The notes under the pieces were generated by a model that saw only the letters and a program-made list of their open reading frames with translations, did not search any database and was not told the origin of the DNA. A stretch of DNA of 64,000 nucleotides from JADHLK01 sp038131695 (lineage in GTDB: Bacteria; Pseudomonadota; Alphaproteobacteria; Puniceispirillales; Puniceispirillaceae). Shown piece by piece: positions 1 through 8,576 of this stretch; positions within the stretch are counted from its first letter, which is position 1; the number at the start of each line of letters is the position of its first letter. The stretch covers positions 79,429 through 143,428 of the forward strand of contig JAYPQA010000002.1 in assembly GCA_038131695.1 (NCBI GenBank), read 5' to 3'. A program made the position numbers and the translations under genes.

Positions 1-976
1 AGCTTTGTATCTGGCGGGCTGAAGGATTTATCCGTGAGCCGCACCAGCTTTGCCTGGGGTGTGCCGGTGCCGAATGACAGCGATCATGTGATGTATGTCT
101 GGCTGGATGCGCTGACCAATTATCTGACCGCGACCGGCTGGGCTGAGGAGGGCGGAGAGGCAGCGGACAGCCTTTATGCGCGTCTCTGGCCCGCCAATCT
201 GCACATGGTGGGCAAGGATATTCTGCGCTTTCATGCGGTCTATTGGCCGGCCTTTTTGATGGCGGCGGGCCTGCCCCTGCCAAAGCGGGTTTTTGCGCAT
301 GGCTGGTGGACAAATGAAGGGCAGAAGATTTCCAAATCGCTGGGCAATGTGATCGACCCGCTGGCTCTGGTTGAGGAATACGGGCTGGATCAGACGCGCT
401 ATTTCCTGATGCGCGAGGTGCCCTTTGGCCGCGATGGTGATTTTGCCAGACAATCCATGATCCAGCGGATCAATTCTGATCTGGCCAATGATCTGGGCAA
501 TCTGGCCCAGCGCAGCCTGTCCTTGATTGCCAAGAATCTGGATGGTGTGATGCCGGAGTTTCCTGATCTGGCCGATCCGGCAGATGCCGCCCTGATCGCA
601 CGCACGGACGCGCTGCTGGATAAGCTGCGTGATGCGATGGACAGGCAGGCGTTTCATGAAGGCTTGCGCGATATCTGGGAGGTGATTGCCGAGGCCAACC
701 GCTATATTGACACGGCCGCGCCCTGGGCCCTGAAAAAGACCGACCCGGCCCGCATGGCAGAGGTTTTGGCGGTGCTGGCTGAAAGTGTGCGCCAATTTGC
801 CATACTGGTGCAGCCCTTTATGCCGGAATCGGCGGCGCGCCTGCTGGATCAGCTGGGCGTGGCGGGGCTGAGCGGGGATGGATCAAACAGGCGGGGCGGC
901 CCGTATAAAGGGCGGCCAGACGCTGGCCAAGCCGAGCGGCGTATTTCCCCGCTATCAGGAAAAAGAAGAAGGCTAG
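1..976 (+). CDS. metG: Methionyl-tRNA synthetase, 3' part, frameshifted near the end
   Basis: Charges tRNA-Met with methionine in the cytoplasm. The window opens inside the gene, in frame 1. The class I catalytic core is visible, with the signature lysine loop GQKISKSLGN near 322-351; it is KISKS rather than the usual KMSKS, a tolerated variant. The anticodon-binding helical domain follows. Near 872-905 the reading must move to frame 2 to give the typical C-terminal tail (KPSGVFPRY, then QEKEEG) and a stop at 974-976. Left in frame 1, the protein fuses artificially into the start of tatD. The lost frame is more likely a sequencing indel than a real defect, since the gene is essential. Family identity is certain; the exact indel site is not. 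Confidence 0.93.
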
Positions 977-981
977 AGAGC

Positions 982-1780
982 ATGGCCGGGTTTTCTTTCA
1001 TTGATTCCCACGCGCATCTGGATTACCCGCAGCTGGCTGGTGATTTACCCGGTGTTTTGGCACGGGCTGAGGCAGCGGGGATCAGTGATATTGTCACAAT
1101 CGGTGTGCGGCCCAGCACGGCTGACCAGCCACGCCAGCTGGCCGAAAGCCCATGCCAATATCTGGTTTTCGGCAGGCTGTCATCCGCATGAGGCAGGCCG
1201 CGAGGCAGAGGCCTGCAATACCGGGCTGTTTATCGAACAGGCCCAGCATCCAAAATGTGTCGCCATCGGGGAATGCGGGCTGGATTACTATTATGATCAT
1301 GCCCCGCGCGACCAGCAGGCCGCCAGTTTTCGGGCCCAGATAGAGGCCGCCCGCCAGCTGGATCTGCCGGTCATTATCCATTCCCGTGATGCAGATGCCG
1401 ATATGATTGCCCTGATTGAGGAAGAATACGCGGCCCGGCCCTGGATTGGCTTGCTGCATTGCTTTTCCAGCGGCCCGGATTTGGCCTGGCGCGCGCTGAA
1501 GCTGGGGTTTTATATCAGCTTTTCCGGCATTTTGACCTTCAATTCCGCCAAACAGCTGCAAGAGCTGGCCGCCGAAATACCGCCAGACCGGGTGCTGGTT
1601 GAGACAGATGCCCCCTATCTGGCCCCGGTGCCGCATCGCGGAACCAGTAACGAGCCCGCCTACGCCCGCCATACGCTGGAAAAGCTGGCCAGCCTGCAGG
1701 GGCGCGATCTGGCTGAAATGGCGGGGCTGACGGCTGCCAATACGCGCGCCTTGTTTCACCGGATGGGAGAGGGGGCATAA
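982..1780 (+). CDS. tatD: TatD-family metal-dependent DNase, frameshifted
   Basis: Cytoplasmic TIM-barrel hydrolase of the TatD family (YcfH-like), a Mg-dependent 3'-5' exonuclease/DNase. The N-terminus starts at ATG 982, five bases after the metG stop, with the metal site FIDSHAHLD. Frame 1 then loses homology at about 1147 and frame 2 continues with SAGCHPHEAG, GECGLDYYY, VIHSRDAD, LLHCFSSG and ETDAPYLAP, all characteristic TatD metal and active-site motifs. One base is inserted, or two are missing, near 1147. The stop TAA overlaps the ATG of the next gene (TAATG), which implies translational coupling. Reconstructed length is about 265 residues, normal for the family. Confidence 0.93.
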
Positions 1781-2562
1781 TGCGGGTAACCTTGCTGGGA
1801 TGTGGCACTTCGGTCGGGGTTCCGGCTCTTGGACGGGCTGGCTGGGGGCGCTGTGACCCACAGGACCCGCGCAACCGCCGCCAGCGCTGTGCCGTGCTGG
1901 TGGAAAAAAACGAGACCCGTATCCTGATCGATGCCGGCCCGGATATCCGCAACCAGCTGATGCCGCTGGGCCTGACCGGGATGGATGCGGTGCTGGTTAC
2001 CCATACCCATTCTGATCATATCGCCGGCATGGATGATTTGCGCGTTTTTTTCTGGCCGAACAAGGTGAAATTGCCGATTCTGGCCACCCGCCAGCATGGC
2101 CGTGAGGTTGTCCGCCGCTTTCCCTATCTGTTTGAGAAAAAACCGGATTCGCCCAGCTATTTTGAACCGCCCCTGCTGCTGGATGAGATTGAGCCGGGCC
2201 AAGCATTTACTGTCGGGGATATTGAAATTACGCCTTATTATCAGGGGCATGGCAATAGTTTCTCACTTGGGTTCAAATTCGATGATCTGTTTGCCTATTC
2301 CACAGATGTGGTGGAGTTGGATCAGGCCGTGCTGGATGATTTGCACGGGATTCCGCTCTGGATAGTGGAATCCCTGCGCCCGGAGCCGCATCAGGCCCAT
2401 GCCCATTATGATTTGACCTTCAGCTGGATTGATCAGGTCAAGCCGGGGCAGGCCGTTCTGACACATCTGGGTTTGGAGGCTGATTATGCTGAATTGGCGG
2501 CGCTTTGTCCGGCCGGTGTAGAGCCTGGCATGGACGGGATGGTTTTTGAGCTGGAGAGTTAA
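1780..2562 (+). CDS. MBL-fold metallo-hydrolase (PhnP-like)
   Basis: A 260-residue metallo-beta-lactamase-fold protein with the dinuclear metal motif HTHSDH near residues 70-75, a glycine-rich start (LLGCGTSVGVP) and later ligands in DAGPD and the HYD region. This architecture matches the PhnP/YcbX-like group of small MBL hydrolases that hydrolyse cyclic phosphodiesters or related esters. In many alphaproteobacteria the same gene follows tatD and metG, as here. It overlaps the tatD stop by one base. The substrate cannot be inferred: a phosphodiesterase role is a family-level expectation, and no phn genes are present to support a phosphonate function. Confidence 0.85.
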   Translation: MRVTLLGCGTSVGVPALGRAGWGRCDPQDPRNRRQRCAVLVEKNETRILIDAGPDIRNQLMPLGLTGMDAVLVTHTHSDHIAGMDDLRVFFWPNKVKLPILATRQHGREVVRRFPYLFEKKPDSPSYFEPPLLLDEIEPGQAFTVGDIEITPYYQGHGNSFSLGFKFDDLFAYSTDVVELDQAVLDDLHGIPLWIVESLRPEPHQAHAHYDLTFSWIDQVKPGQAVLTHLGLEADYAELAALCPAGVEPGMDGMVFELES

Positions 2563-2609
2563 AAAGTTCAATCCAACCAACTGATTTGGAATAAGAAACC
2601 CTATCTTTA

Positions 2610-2625
2610 CATAATATATATTATG
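2610..2625. repeat. 16-bp perfect palindrome in the convergent intergenic region
   Basis: CATAATATATATTATG is identical to its reverse complement. It lies between the end of the MBL hydrolase gene and the convergent small membrane-protein gene, in a locally AT-rich patch. It could be a protein-binding site or simply AT-rich chance; it lacks the GC stem and T-tract of a terminator. Confidence 0.6.
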
Positions 2626-2772
2626 CGACATTAATAAATATAACAGTCTGGCGATCTTTGGCTGGAACCTTTGTGGGCTGGCATGGCCCTGCTCTCTTTT
2701 TTGGGCTCATCACCGGCCATTAACACAATAATGACAAAGGGCGAAGGCGGGTTCCGCCTGAAAGGGCCTGTA

Positions 2773-3009
2773 TCAGCCCGCATCAAATGGCGGCTTTCGA
2801 TTTTTCTGGCTGTTTGTTTCAGATTTCCAGCTGTCAGACTCTGGCATATCGATAATGGTTTGGCTGGCGGGCGGCTCTTTCGCCCGTGCAATCTGAAAGA
2901 TCAGCCGTCCCAGCAGCAAAACCAGCCCGGACAGAAAGGCCAGCCCGGCCATGAAAAACACCGCTATCAGTCCAAAAACAGCCAGTAATTTGCGAAATAA
3001 GACGGCCAT
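2773..3009 (-). CDS. Small membrane protein of unknown function
   Basis: A 78-residue protein starting MAVLFRKLLAVFG. Residues about 8-38 form one long or two tightly spaced hydrophobic segments (FGLIAVFFMAGLAFLSGLVL), followed by a polar, charged tail rich in Pro, Ser and Lys. The ATG at 3009 is preceded by a purine-rich ribosome site (AGGAAAG about eight bases upstream), so I prefer it to the longer upstream extension, which is not protein-like. It is convergent with the MBL gene. No family is recognised. The predicted topology is an inner-membrane hairpin or anchor with a cytoplasmic tail. Confidence 0.5.
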   Translation of the reverse strand: MAVLFRKLLAVFGLIAVFFMAGLAFLSGLVLLLGRLIFQIARAKEPPASQTIIDMPESDSWKSETNSQKNRKPPFDAG

Positions 3010-3147
3010 TGAACAGCTTTCCTTTCCCTCCTCGGCCAAACCGGCCCTGTCCCATTCAACGCCGGGTAACCTAATCAGGCAAGCTATTGTCGAAAAAACT
3101 TTGTCTCCGGCTTGGCCTTTCAGGAAAAACCTGGCTATGATGTGGTA

Positions 3148-3252
3148 TCTCTTGGGGTGCCAGGCGTAACGGTCCATTGCGGGGCTGAATGTCTGTCTGG
3201 CTGAGAAAAACCCATTGAACCTGACCCAGGTCATACTGGCGGAGGAAAGAGA
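3148..3252 (+). promoter_or_regulatory. TPP (thi-box) riboswitch
   Basis: The conserved thi-box elements are in order: GGGGTGCC at 3154, GGCTGAGA at 3199-3206, and ACCC followed by GAACCTGACCCAGGT and TACTGGCGGAGGAA. The ends TCTCTT (3148-3153) and AAGAGA (3247-3252) can pair as P1. It lies about 100 bases upstream of thiB. It should repress the thiamine importer when thiamine pyrophosphate binds. A GAAAAG/CTTTTC pair at about 3253-3280 could be part of the expression platform. Confidence 0.93.
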
Positions 3253-3353
3253 CGAAAAGGCCATCAATACCAGCTTTTCTTTGTGCTGTGTCCGGCTTAT
3301 CCTCTTCATCCAAAGCAGTATCGGCCCGTCATAAACTTTTGATGGAGCGAAAG

Positions 3354-4385
3354 ATGCTGAAAAAATTATCCTTTTCAAACGGGGCGCCCGCCAGGCTGTT
3401 TTACAGCCTGATTCTTGCCCTTTTGGCCCTCACCCTGTCTGGCCCGGTCCAGGCGGAAAAGCCGGTTCTCACAATCTATACCTATGAGAGCTTTGTATCG
3501 GAATGGGGCCCGGGCCCCAAGGTGGAAGCCGCTTTTGAGGCGGAATGCGGCTGTGACCTGCAATTTGTGGCGCTGGATAGCTCGCTGGGCATTTTGGGCC
3601 GTATCCGCATTGAAGGGGCGTCCTCACCGGCAGATCTGGTGCTGGGGCTGGATACAAATGTGACCGAGATCGCCCGCCAGACCGGCCTGTTTGCCCCGCA
3701 TCAGCTGGTCTCACAGGCAGATGCCCTGCCCGGCCAGTTTTCTGATCCTGATTTTCTGGCTTTTGACTGGGGCGTTTTTGCCTTTGTCTATGATCGGGAC
3801 AGGCTGGCCAGCCCGCCGGATAGCATGGAAGCCTTGCGACGCGCGCCGGACAGTCTGAAAATCGTGATTCAGGATCCGCGCACGGCAACGCCGGGGCTGG
3901 GCTTGCTGCTTTGGGCAAAATCGATTTATGGCGAGGAGGCCGAGGATTTCTGGCGCGATCTGCAGCCGAAAATCGTTACCGTTACCAAGGGCTGGTGGGA
4001 TGCCTATTCCCTGTTCCTTGAAGGCAATGCAGATATGGTGCTGTCCTATGCCACCTCGCCTGCCTATCACAGCATCGCCGAGGGCAAGGATAATTACGCG
4101 GCCGCTGAATTTGCCGAGGGCCATTACCTGCAAATTGAGGTGGCGGGAATGCTGAAAAATGCCCCGCAGCCGGACTTGGCCCGCGCCTTTCTCAGCTTTA
4201 TGCAAGGCCCGGTCTTTCAGCAGATTATCCCGACCACCAACTGGATGTATCCGGTGCGCCGCGATAGCCAGCCTGCCGGGTTTGACGGGCTGGTCATGCC
4301 GCAGAAAACCTGGCTGTTCCCGGCTGAAAAAGTCGCCGCAGAGCAGAAGGGCTGGATAGCAGAATGGCTGGCGGCCAGCCGCTGA
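3354..4385 (+). CDS. thiB: Thiamine ABC transporter, periplasmic binding protein
   Basis: Periplasmic receptor that delivers thiamine (and its phosphates in characterised homologues) to ThiP. The chosen ATG at 3354 follows GGAGCGAAAG and gives a clear Sec signal peptide: basic MLKKL, a hydrophobic core LILALLALTLSG and a cut after VQA near residue 34. The mature part begins with the beta-strand typical of this family (LTIYTYESF). Mature length of about 309 residues is usual. It sits directly under a TPP riboswitch and overlaps thiP by 22 bases, so substrate assignment is strong. Longer in-frame starts at 3288 or 3342 would bury the signal peptide. Confidence 0.93.
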   Translation: MLKKLSFSNGAPARLFYSLILALLALTLSGPVQAEKPVLTIYTYESFVSEWGPGPKVEAAFEAECGCDLQFVALDSSLGILGRIRIEGASSPADLVLGLDTNVTEIARQTGLFAPHQLVSQADALPGQFSDPDFLAFDWGVFAFVYDRDRLASPPDSMEALRRAPDSLKIVIQDPRTATPGLGLLLWAKSIYGEEAEDFWRDLQPKIVTVTKGWWDAYSLFLEGNADMVLSYATSPAYHSIAEGKDNYAAAEFAEGHYLQIEVAGMLKNAPQPDLARAFLSFMQGPVFQQIIPTTNWMYPVRRDSQPAGFDGLVMPQKTWLFPAEKVAAEQKGWIAEWLAASR

Positions 4386-6027
4386 TACCACCGCCCTTGC
4401 GGGCTGCCCGGCTGAGGCCGCTGCGCCTTGGGCTAGGGCTGGGCGGCCTGTTGCTGGGGCTGGCCGGGCTGTGTATCGGCGTATTGTTCTGGCAGGGCAG
4501 CCATGCGGCAGGCAGTCTGGCCGGTCTGGGTGCCCGTTTAGAGGCCGGGATGTTTGGCTCGGAAGCCCGCTATGCGCTGCGCTCAGCCCTGCTGCAAGCC
4601 AGCCTGTCCACGCTGCTGTCTGTTAGTCTGGGGCTGTGGCTGGCGCGGGCCTTGGTGCGGCGCGGTGCCTTTTGGGGGCGCGGGCTGCTGCTCTCGCTGT
4701 CCTGGCTGGCGATGGTGGTGCCGACTTCGGTAGCGGCGCTGGCCATCCTGTCCGTCTGGGGGCCAGCAGGCAGCGTGCGCGCGCTGGCTGAACAGATTGG
4801 CCTGTCCCTGCCCTTTGGCCAGTTCGGCTTGGCCCTTGTGTTACTTGCCCATTGTTTTTTCAATGTGCCGCTGGCCATGCGGCTGGGTCTGTCGGCCCTC
4901 TCCAGCCTGCCGGACAGGCAATGGCAGCTGGCGGCCAGCCTTGGTTTGCGCGCCCGCGATATCTTTTTCCAGATGGAATGGCCGGTCTTGCGGCTGGCGG
5001 CGATTGCCTCTGCCAGCCTGATATTCCTGTTGTGTTTTACCTCCTTTGCGCTGGTCTTGATGCTGGGCGGGGGGCCGCGGGTTACAACGCTGGAAGTGGC
5101 GATTTATACGGCCCTGCGCTTTGATTTTGACTTTGCCGCTGGCCGCCGGGCTGGGTCTGTTGCAGCTGCTGGTCTGTGGCGGGCTGCTCTTGCTGCTCTG
5201 GTATCAGCGCGCCCCCGCTGCTCAATCAGGGGCGGCAGGTTTGCCTGGCTGGCCGCGCCGCGACCGCGCCATGGCTGGCCCGTTTTGGCGATTGGCTGGC
5301 AATTGGACTGCTGGGTTTGCTGGTTGTTGTGCCGCTTTTATCGCTGCTGGCCGGACAGGATTGGCAGGCCGGGGCAAAGCTGTTCACCCGCCCGATCTTC
5401 TGGCAGGCGCTTCTTGATACCGCCCTGGTTTGCCTGCCATCTGCCGTTATCGCGCTGGGGCTGGGGCTTGTTTTTGCCACGGCTCTGGTGCGCGCACGCC
5501 AGACCGGCCAGCTGCTGGCAGGCCAGTTCATCGCCTTCAGTATTTCTGCCAGCCTGATGTTGCCTGCCCTGGTGCTGGGAACGGCGCTGTTTATTCTGCT
5601 CTATCAGCTGGTTCCGCCAGCCCGTCTGGCCTGGGGGCTGGTTTTGCTGGCCAATATCCTGCTCAGCCTGCCTTTTGTCATGCGCCTGCTGGAGCCGCGC
5701 CTGGCCTGGCTCTTGCCGGCCCAGGACAGGCTGGCGGATCAACTCGGCCTGTCTGGATGGCGGCGTCTGTGGATAACGCTGCCTGCCCTCGGGGATGAGC
5801 TGCAGACCGGCTTTGCGCTGGCGGCTGCGCTCTCGCTGGGGGATTTGGGCGTGATCGCGCTGTTCGGGTCTGCCGATTTCCAGACTCTTCCCTGGTTGCT
5901 TTACCAGTATCAGAACCGCTATGGAGGGGCGGAGGCAGAGATGCTTGCCCTGGTCATGCTGGGTCTGGTTCTGCTGCTGTTTTTTGCGGCTTTGCGGCTG
6001 ACCCGCCCAGCCAGGGGAGAGCGCTGA
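4364..6027 (+). CDS. thiP: Thiamine ABC transporter permease, two frameshifts
   Basis: Inner-membrane permease with the internal duplication of ThiP: two blocks of about six membrane helices, each with a binding-protein-dependent transport motif. The first block runs from ATG 4364 in frame 2 to about residue 255 (LEVAIYTALRFDF). A short hydrophobic stretch continues in frame 3 (LAAGLGLLQLL), and from about 5230 the second block continues in frame 1 to the stop at 6025-6027. So two indels are needed, near 5135 and between 5210 and 5270. Reconstructed length of about 554 residues fits the family. The stop overlaps the thiQ start (TGATG). Confidence 0.9.
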
Positions 6028-6658
6028 TGCTGATGCTGGAAAATCTTGTCTGGGGCTGGCCCGGCGCGCCGGAACAAAAGCTGAGCCTTGCTGTGGAGGC
6101 TGGAGAGATTGCGCTGGTCAGCGGGCCGTCTGGCTGTGGCAAGACAAGCTTGCTGAATTGTCTGGCCGGCTTTATGCAGCCCCACTCCGGCAGTGCCAGC
6201 TGGCAGGGGGCAGATTTTCTGGCCCTGCCGCCATGGCAGCGCCCGGTCAGCTTTCTGTTTCAATCCGGCAATCTGTTTGAACATCTCTCAGCCCGCCGCA
6301 ATATTGCCCTTGCTTTTGTCCGGCGCGGGGAAAAACCGGCGGATGCGGACCGGCAGGTTACTGAGGCGGCGGCCCGGCTGGGGCTGGAGGCGGGGCTGCT
6401 GAACCGGCCAGTGACCGAGCTGTCCGGCGGCCAGCAACAGCGCGTCGCTCTCGCCCGCACCATGCTCGTGGGCCAGCCTGTTCTTTGCTGGATGAGCCTT
6501 TCAGCAGCTTTGATGAAAAGCTGAAACACAGCGCAGCCCGCACCCTCACCCAGCTGGTTGCTGACCAACAGATGGCCTGTCTGGTGGTCAGCCATGATGC
6601 CCGCGATTGCCAGCGTCTGGGCGTCAAAAAACAAATTATCCTGTCCGATCACAGCTGA
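6027..6658 (+). CDS. thiQ: Thiamine ABC transporter ATPase, frameshifted
   Basis: ATP-binding subunit that powers ThiP. It shows Walker A SGPSGCGKTS near residue 33, the Q-loop at FLFQSGNLF and the signature LSGGQQQRVALAR. The frame breaks at 6484-6486, where a TTT run seems to lack one T. Restoring it gives Walker B LLDEPFSSFD and the H-loop VVSHDARD, then a stop at 6656-6658, for a normal length of about 210 residues. As printed, the ORF ends at 6524 just after the break. It is the third gene of the riboswitch-controlled thiBPQ operon. Confidence 0.92.
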
Positions 6659-6726
6659 TCAAACAGAAAATCCAGCCCTGCCTCTCTCCAACCTGTTCCA
6701 TAACTATCTGATTTAGATGGGTTATA

Positions 6727-6779
6727 AAAATAATTTCTCTCGCTCATGCGATTGTGAAGTGAAGTTAAGAAATTATTTT
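6727..6779. repeat. 12-bp inverted repeat with 29-base spacer
   Basis: AAAATAATTTCT at 6727-6738 is mirrored exactly by AGAAATTATTTT at 6768-6779. The pair sits in an AT-rich, promoter-like stretch (about 6710-6820) downstream of thiQ and upstream of the interrupted small ORF. It may be a regulator site or a weak cruciform. No poly-T follows, so it is not a standard terminator. Confidence 0.55.
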
Positions 6780-6841
6780 ATTAATTCGATCTAAATTAGC
6801 CTTAACAAAGACGCAGCCCTCTGTCTGGAACGGGAAAGAAG

Positions 6842-7084
6842 ATGAAAGCGACGCCCCAAAAAAAACCGGTCCCCCTAAAAAAACCAATTAAGGTCTGGTT
6901 CTACAGTGATGCCTAGCTAAGCAGTGAACGCCGGACAGCCGCTTTTGCCCCGCGCCGCCAGATTGACGAGCTGGTCTCCACAATCGCTAACTGCATGGAA
7001 TTCAATGAAAGATTTGCCTGTTTCAAAACCCTTGATGGCCGCATCGTGGCCATGAGCCGGACTGGCGAATTCGTGATGGTGTAA
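6842..7084 (+). pseudogene. Small ORF interrupted by an in-frame TAG
   Basis: From ATG 6842, preceded by a purine-rich GGGAAAGAAG, 24 codons rich in Lys and Pro (ending KVWFYSDA) lead to TAG at 6914-6916. The same frame then reads on for 55 codons with protein-like composition (including IDELVSTIANCMEF and GRIVAMSRTGEFVMV) to TAA at 7082-7084. Without the amber codon it would be an 80-residue basic protein. I do not recognise the family. It could be a recent nonsense pseudogene, a base-call error, or two unrelated short frames. The rest of 6659-7250 holds only the inverted repeat and the terminator listed here. Confidence 0.4.
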
Positions 7085-7126
7085 TCTCCCTCCTCCCTTC
7101 CCTCAGCATGACACCATCGCGGACAG

Positions 7127-7167
7127 AACCCTCATCCCATACCCTTGGGATGGGGGTTCGCATTTTT
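7127..7167 (+). terminator. Rho-independent terminator
   Basis: A 13-bp near-perfect stem, AACCCTCATCCCA (7127-7139) with TGGGATGGGGGTT (7146-7158), has a six-base loop and is followed by CGCATTTTT. It ends transcription of the small ORF region and isolates the Rieske/GS unit downstream. Confidence 0.8.
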
Positions 7168-7250
7168 CAGCTTGCCTCTTGCCTGTCTGCACCGCTTCTG
7201 GTCTGATAAGCAGGTTTTGTCACGCCAGAAGGCTATAGCTGGGGGTTTGT

Positions 7251-8576
7251 ATGATCACCGAGAAGATGAATCAGCGCCTGACCGAGACTGGCGGCCAGAC
7301 ACCGGCTGGCCAGCTGATGCGCCAATATTGGCAGCCGGTCGCGCTGAGTGATCAGCTGGCAGGCCAGCGGCCGGTCGTGCCGGTTGAGATTATGGGTGAA
7401 AAGCTGGTTCTGTTCCGCATTCAGGATGGCCCGGACCAGGGCCAGCTGGGGCTGATCGACCGGGCCTGTCCGCATCGCGGTGTTGATTTATGCTATGGGC
7501 GGCTGGAAACAGGCGGGCTGCGCTGTCCGTTTCACGGGTTTTTATTCGGCCATGACGGCACCTGTCTGGAACAGCCGGGCGAGCCGGGGGAGAAGAACCA
7601 TCCGCGCCATTTTGGTCAGGCGGCCTATCCGGTGATTGAACGAAACGGCCTGATTCTGGCCTATTTGGGAGGCGATACCCCGCCTGCCCTGCCAGAGCTG
7701 GATTGCTTTATCGCCCCTTCCAGCCATGTTTTTGCCTTTAAGGGGCATCTGGATTGCAACTGGCTGCAAGCGCTGGAAGTCGGGATTGACCCGGTGCACG
7801 CCTCTTTCTTGCATCGCTATTTGGAGGATGAAAGCGGGGCAGATTCCTATGGGCGGCAATTTATGGACAGCTCCGGCGAGGAAGAAATCCCGCAAACCTG
7901 GCTGCTGCGCAATTACCCGGCCCCGCAGCTGAGCGTCCGGCAAACCGGCTATGGGCTGCAGATTGTTGCCAGCCGCCAGCTGGATGAGAAGCGCACCCAT
8001 TACCGGGTTACCAATCAGGTCTTTCCCAATGCAATCGTCATCCCGATGAGCCGAACCATGGCGATCACCCAGTGGCATATCCCGATAGATGACCGGCAAT
8101 GCTATTGGTATGCCGCCTTTACCAGCTATAGCGGGCCGGTTGACAAGGCGCTGATGCGCGCCCAGCGGCTGGAGCTTTATCAGCTTCCCGATTACCGGCC
8201 AACGCGCCATCGCGGCAATCACTGGGGCTATGATCCGGCGGAACAGGAGAGCCAGACCTATACCGGCATGGGCATGGATATTAATGTGCATGACCAATGG
8301 GCGGTTGAATCGCCCGGCCCACTCAGCAACCGTTCTGCCGAGCATCTGGTCAGTTCTGATCAGGCGATTGCCCGCTACCGGGCCATGCTGAACCGGGCGA
8401 TGCGTGATCTGGAAGCCGGGGAGAAGGAAAAATTGCCGCTTTTCAAAACCGGAGATCAGGGCCTGCCGGGGCCGGCTTTTGCCGATATGCTGGAATATCA
8501 GGATCGGCCCGCAGCCAGCTGGCAAAACAGCTATCAGCAGCTGCGCCAAAACGCAGATTGGGAGCCGGAAAAATGA
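7251..8576 (+). CDS. Rieske non-haem iron oxygenase, alpha subunit
   Basis: A 441-residue ring-hydroxylating-type oxygenase of the phthalate/phenoxybenzoate dioxygenase group. The N-terminal Rieske [2Fe-2S] ligands are C73, H75, C92 and H95 (CPHRG, then CPFHG). The mononuclear iron site is at residues 170-188, with D180, H183 and H188 in NWLQALEVGIDPVHASFLH. The group acts on aromatic or amine-bearing substrates by O2-dependent hydroxylation or dealkylation, with electrons from a separate reductase, which is not in this window. Its TGA overlaps the ATG of the GS-like gene by four bases, so the two are translationally coupled. ATG 7266 is an alternative start. Confidence 0.9.
   Translation: MITEKMNQRLTETGGQTPAGQLMRQYWQPVALSDQLAGQRPVVPVEIMGEKLVLFRIQDGPDQGQLGLIDRACPHRGVDLCYGRLETGGLRCPFHGFLFGHDGTCLEQPGEPGEKNHPRHFGQAAYPVIERNGLILAYLGGDTPPALPELDCFIAPSSHVFAFKGHLDCNWLQALEVGIDPVHASFLHRYLEDESGADSYGRQFMDSSGEEEIPQTWLLRNYPAPQLSVRQTGYGLQIVASRQLDEKRTHYRVTNQVFPNAIVIPMSRTMAITQWHIPIDDRQCYWYAAFTSYSGPVDKALMRAQRLELYQLPDYRPTRHRGNHWGYDPAEQESQTYTGMGMDINVHDQWAVESPGPLSNRSAEHLVSSDQAIARYRAMLNRAMRDLEAGEKEKLPLFKTGDQGLPGPAFADMLEYQDRPAASWQNSYQQLRQNADWEPEK

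Noticed and set aside
34..1191. A fused MetG-TatD protein
   Set aside because: The fusion arises from frame loss in both genes; the correct metG stop and tatD start lie at 974-984.
6914..6916. TAG read as pyrrolysine or selenocysteine-like recoding
   Set aside because: No pyl genes or downstream recoding structure are seen, and the small protein is not a known user; a nonsense change or base error is simpler.
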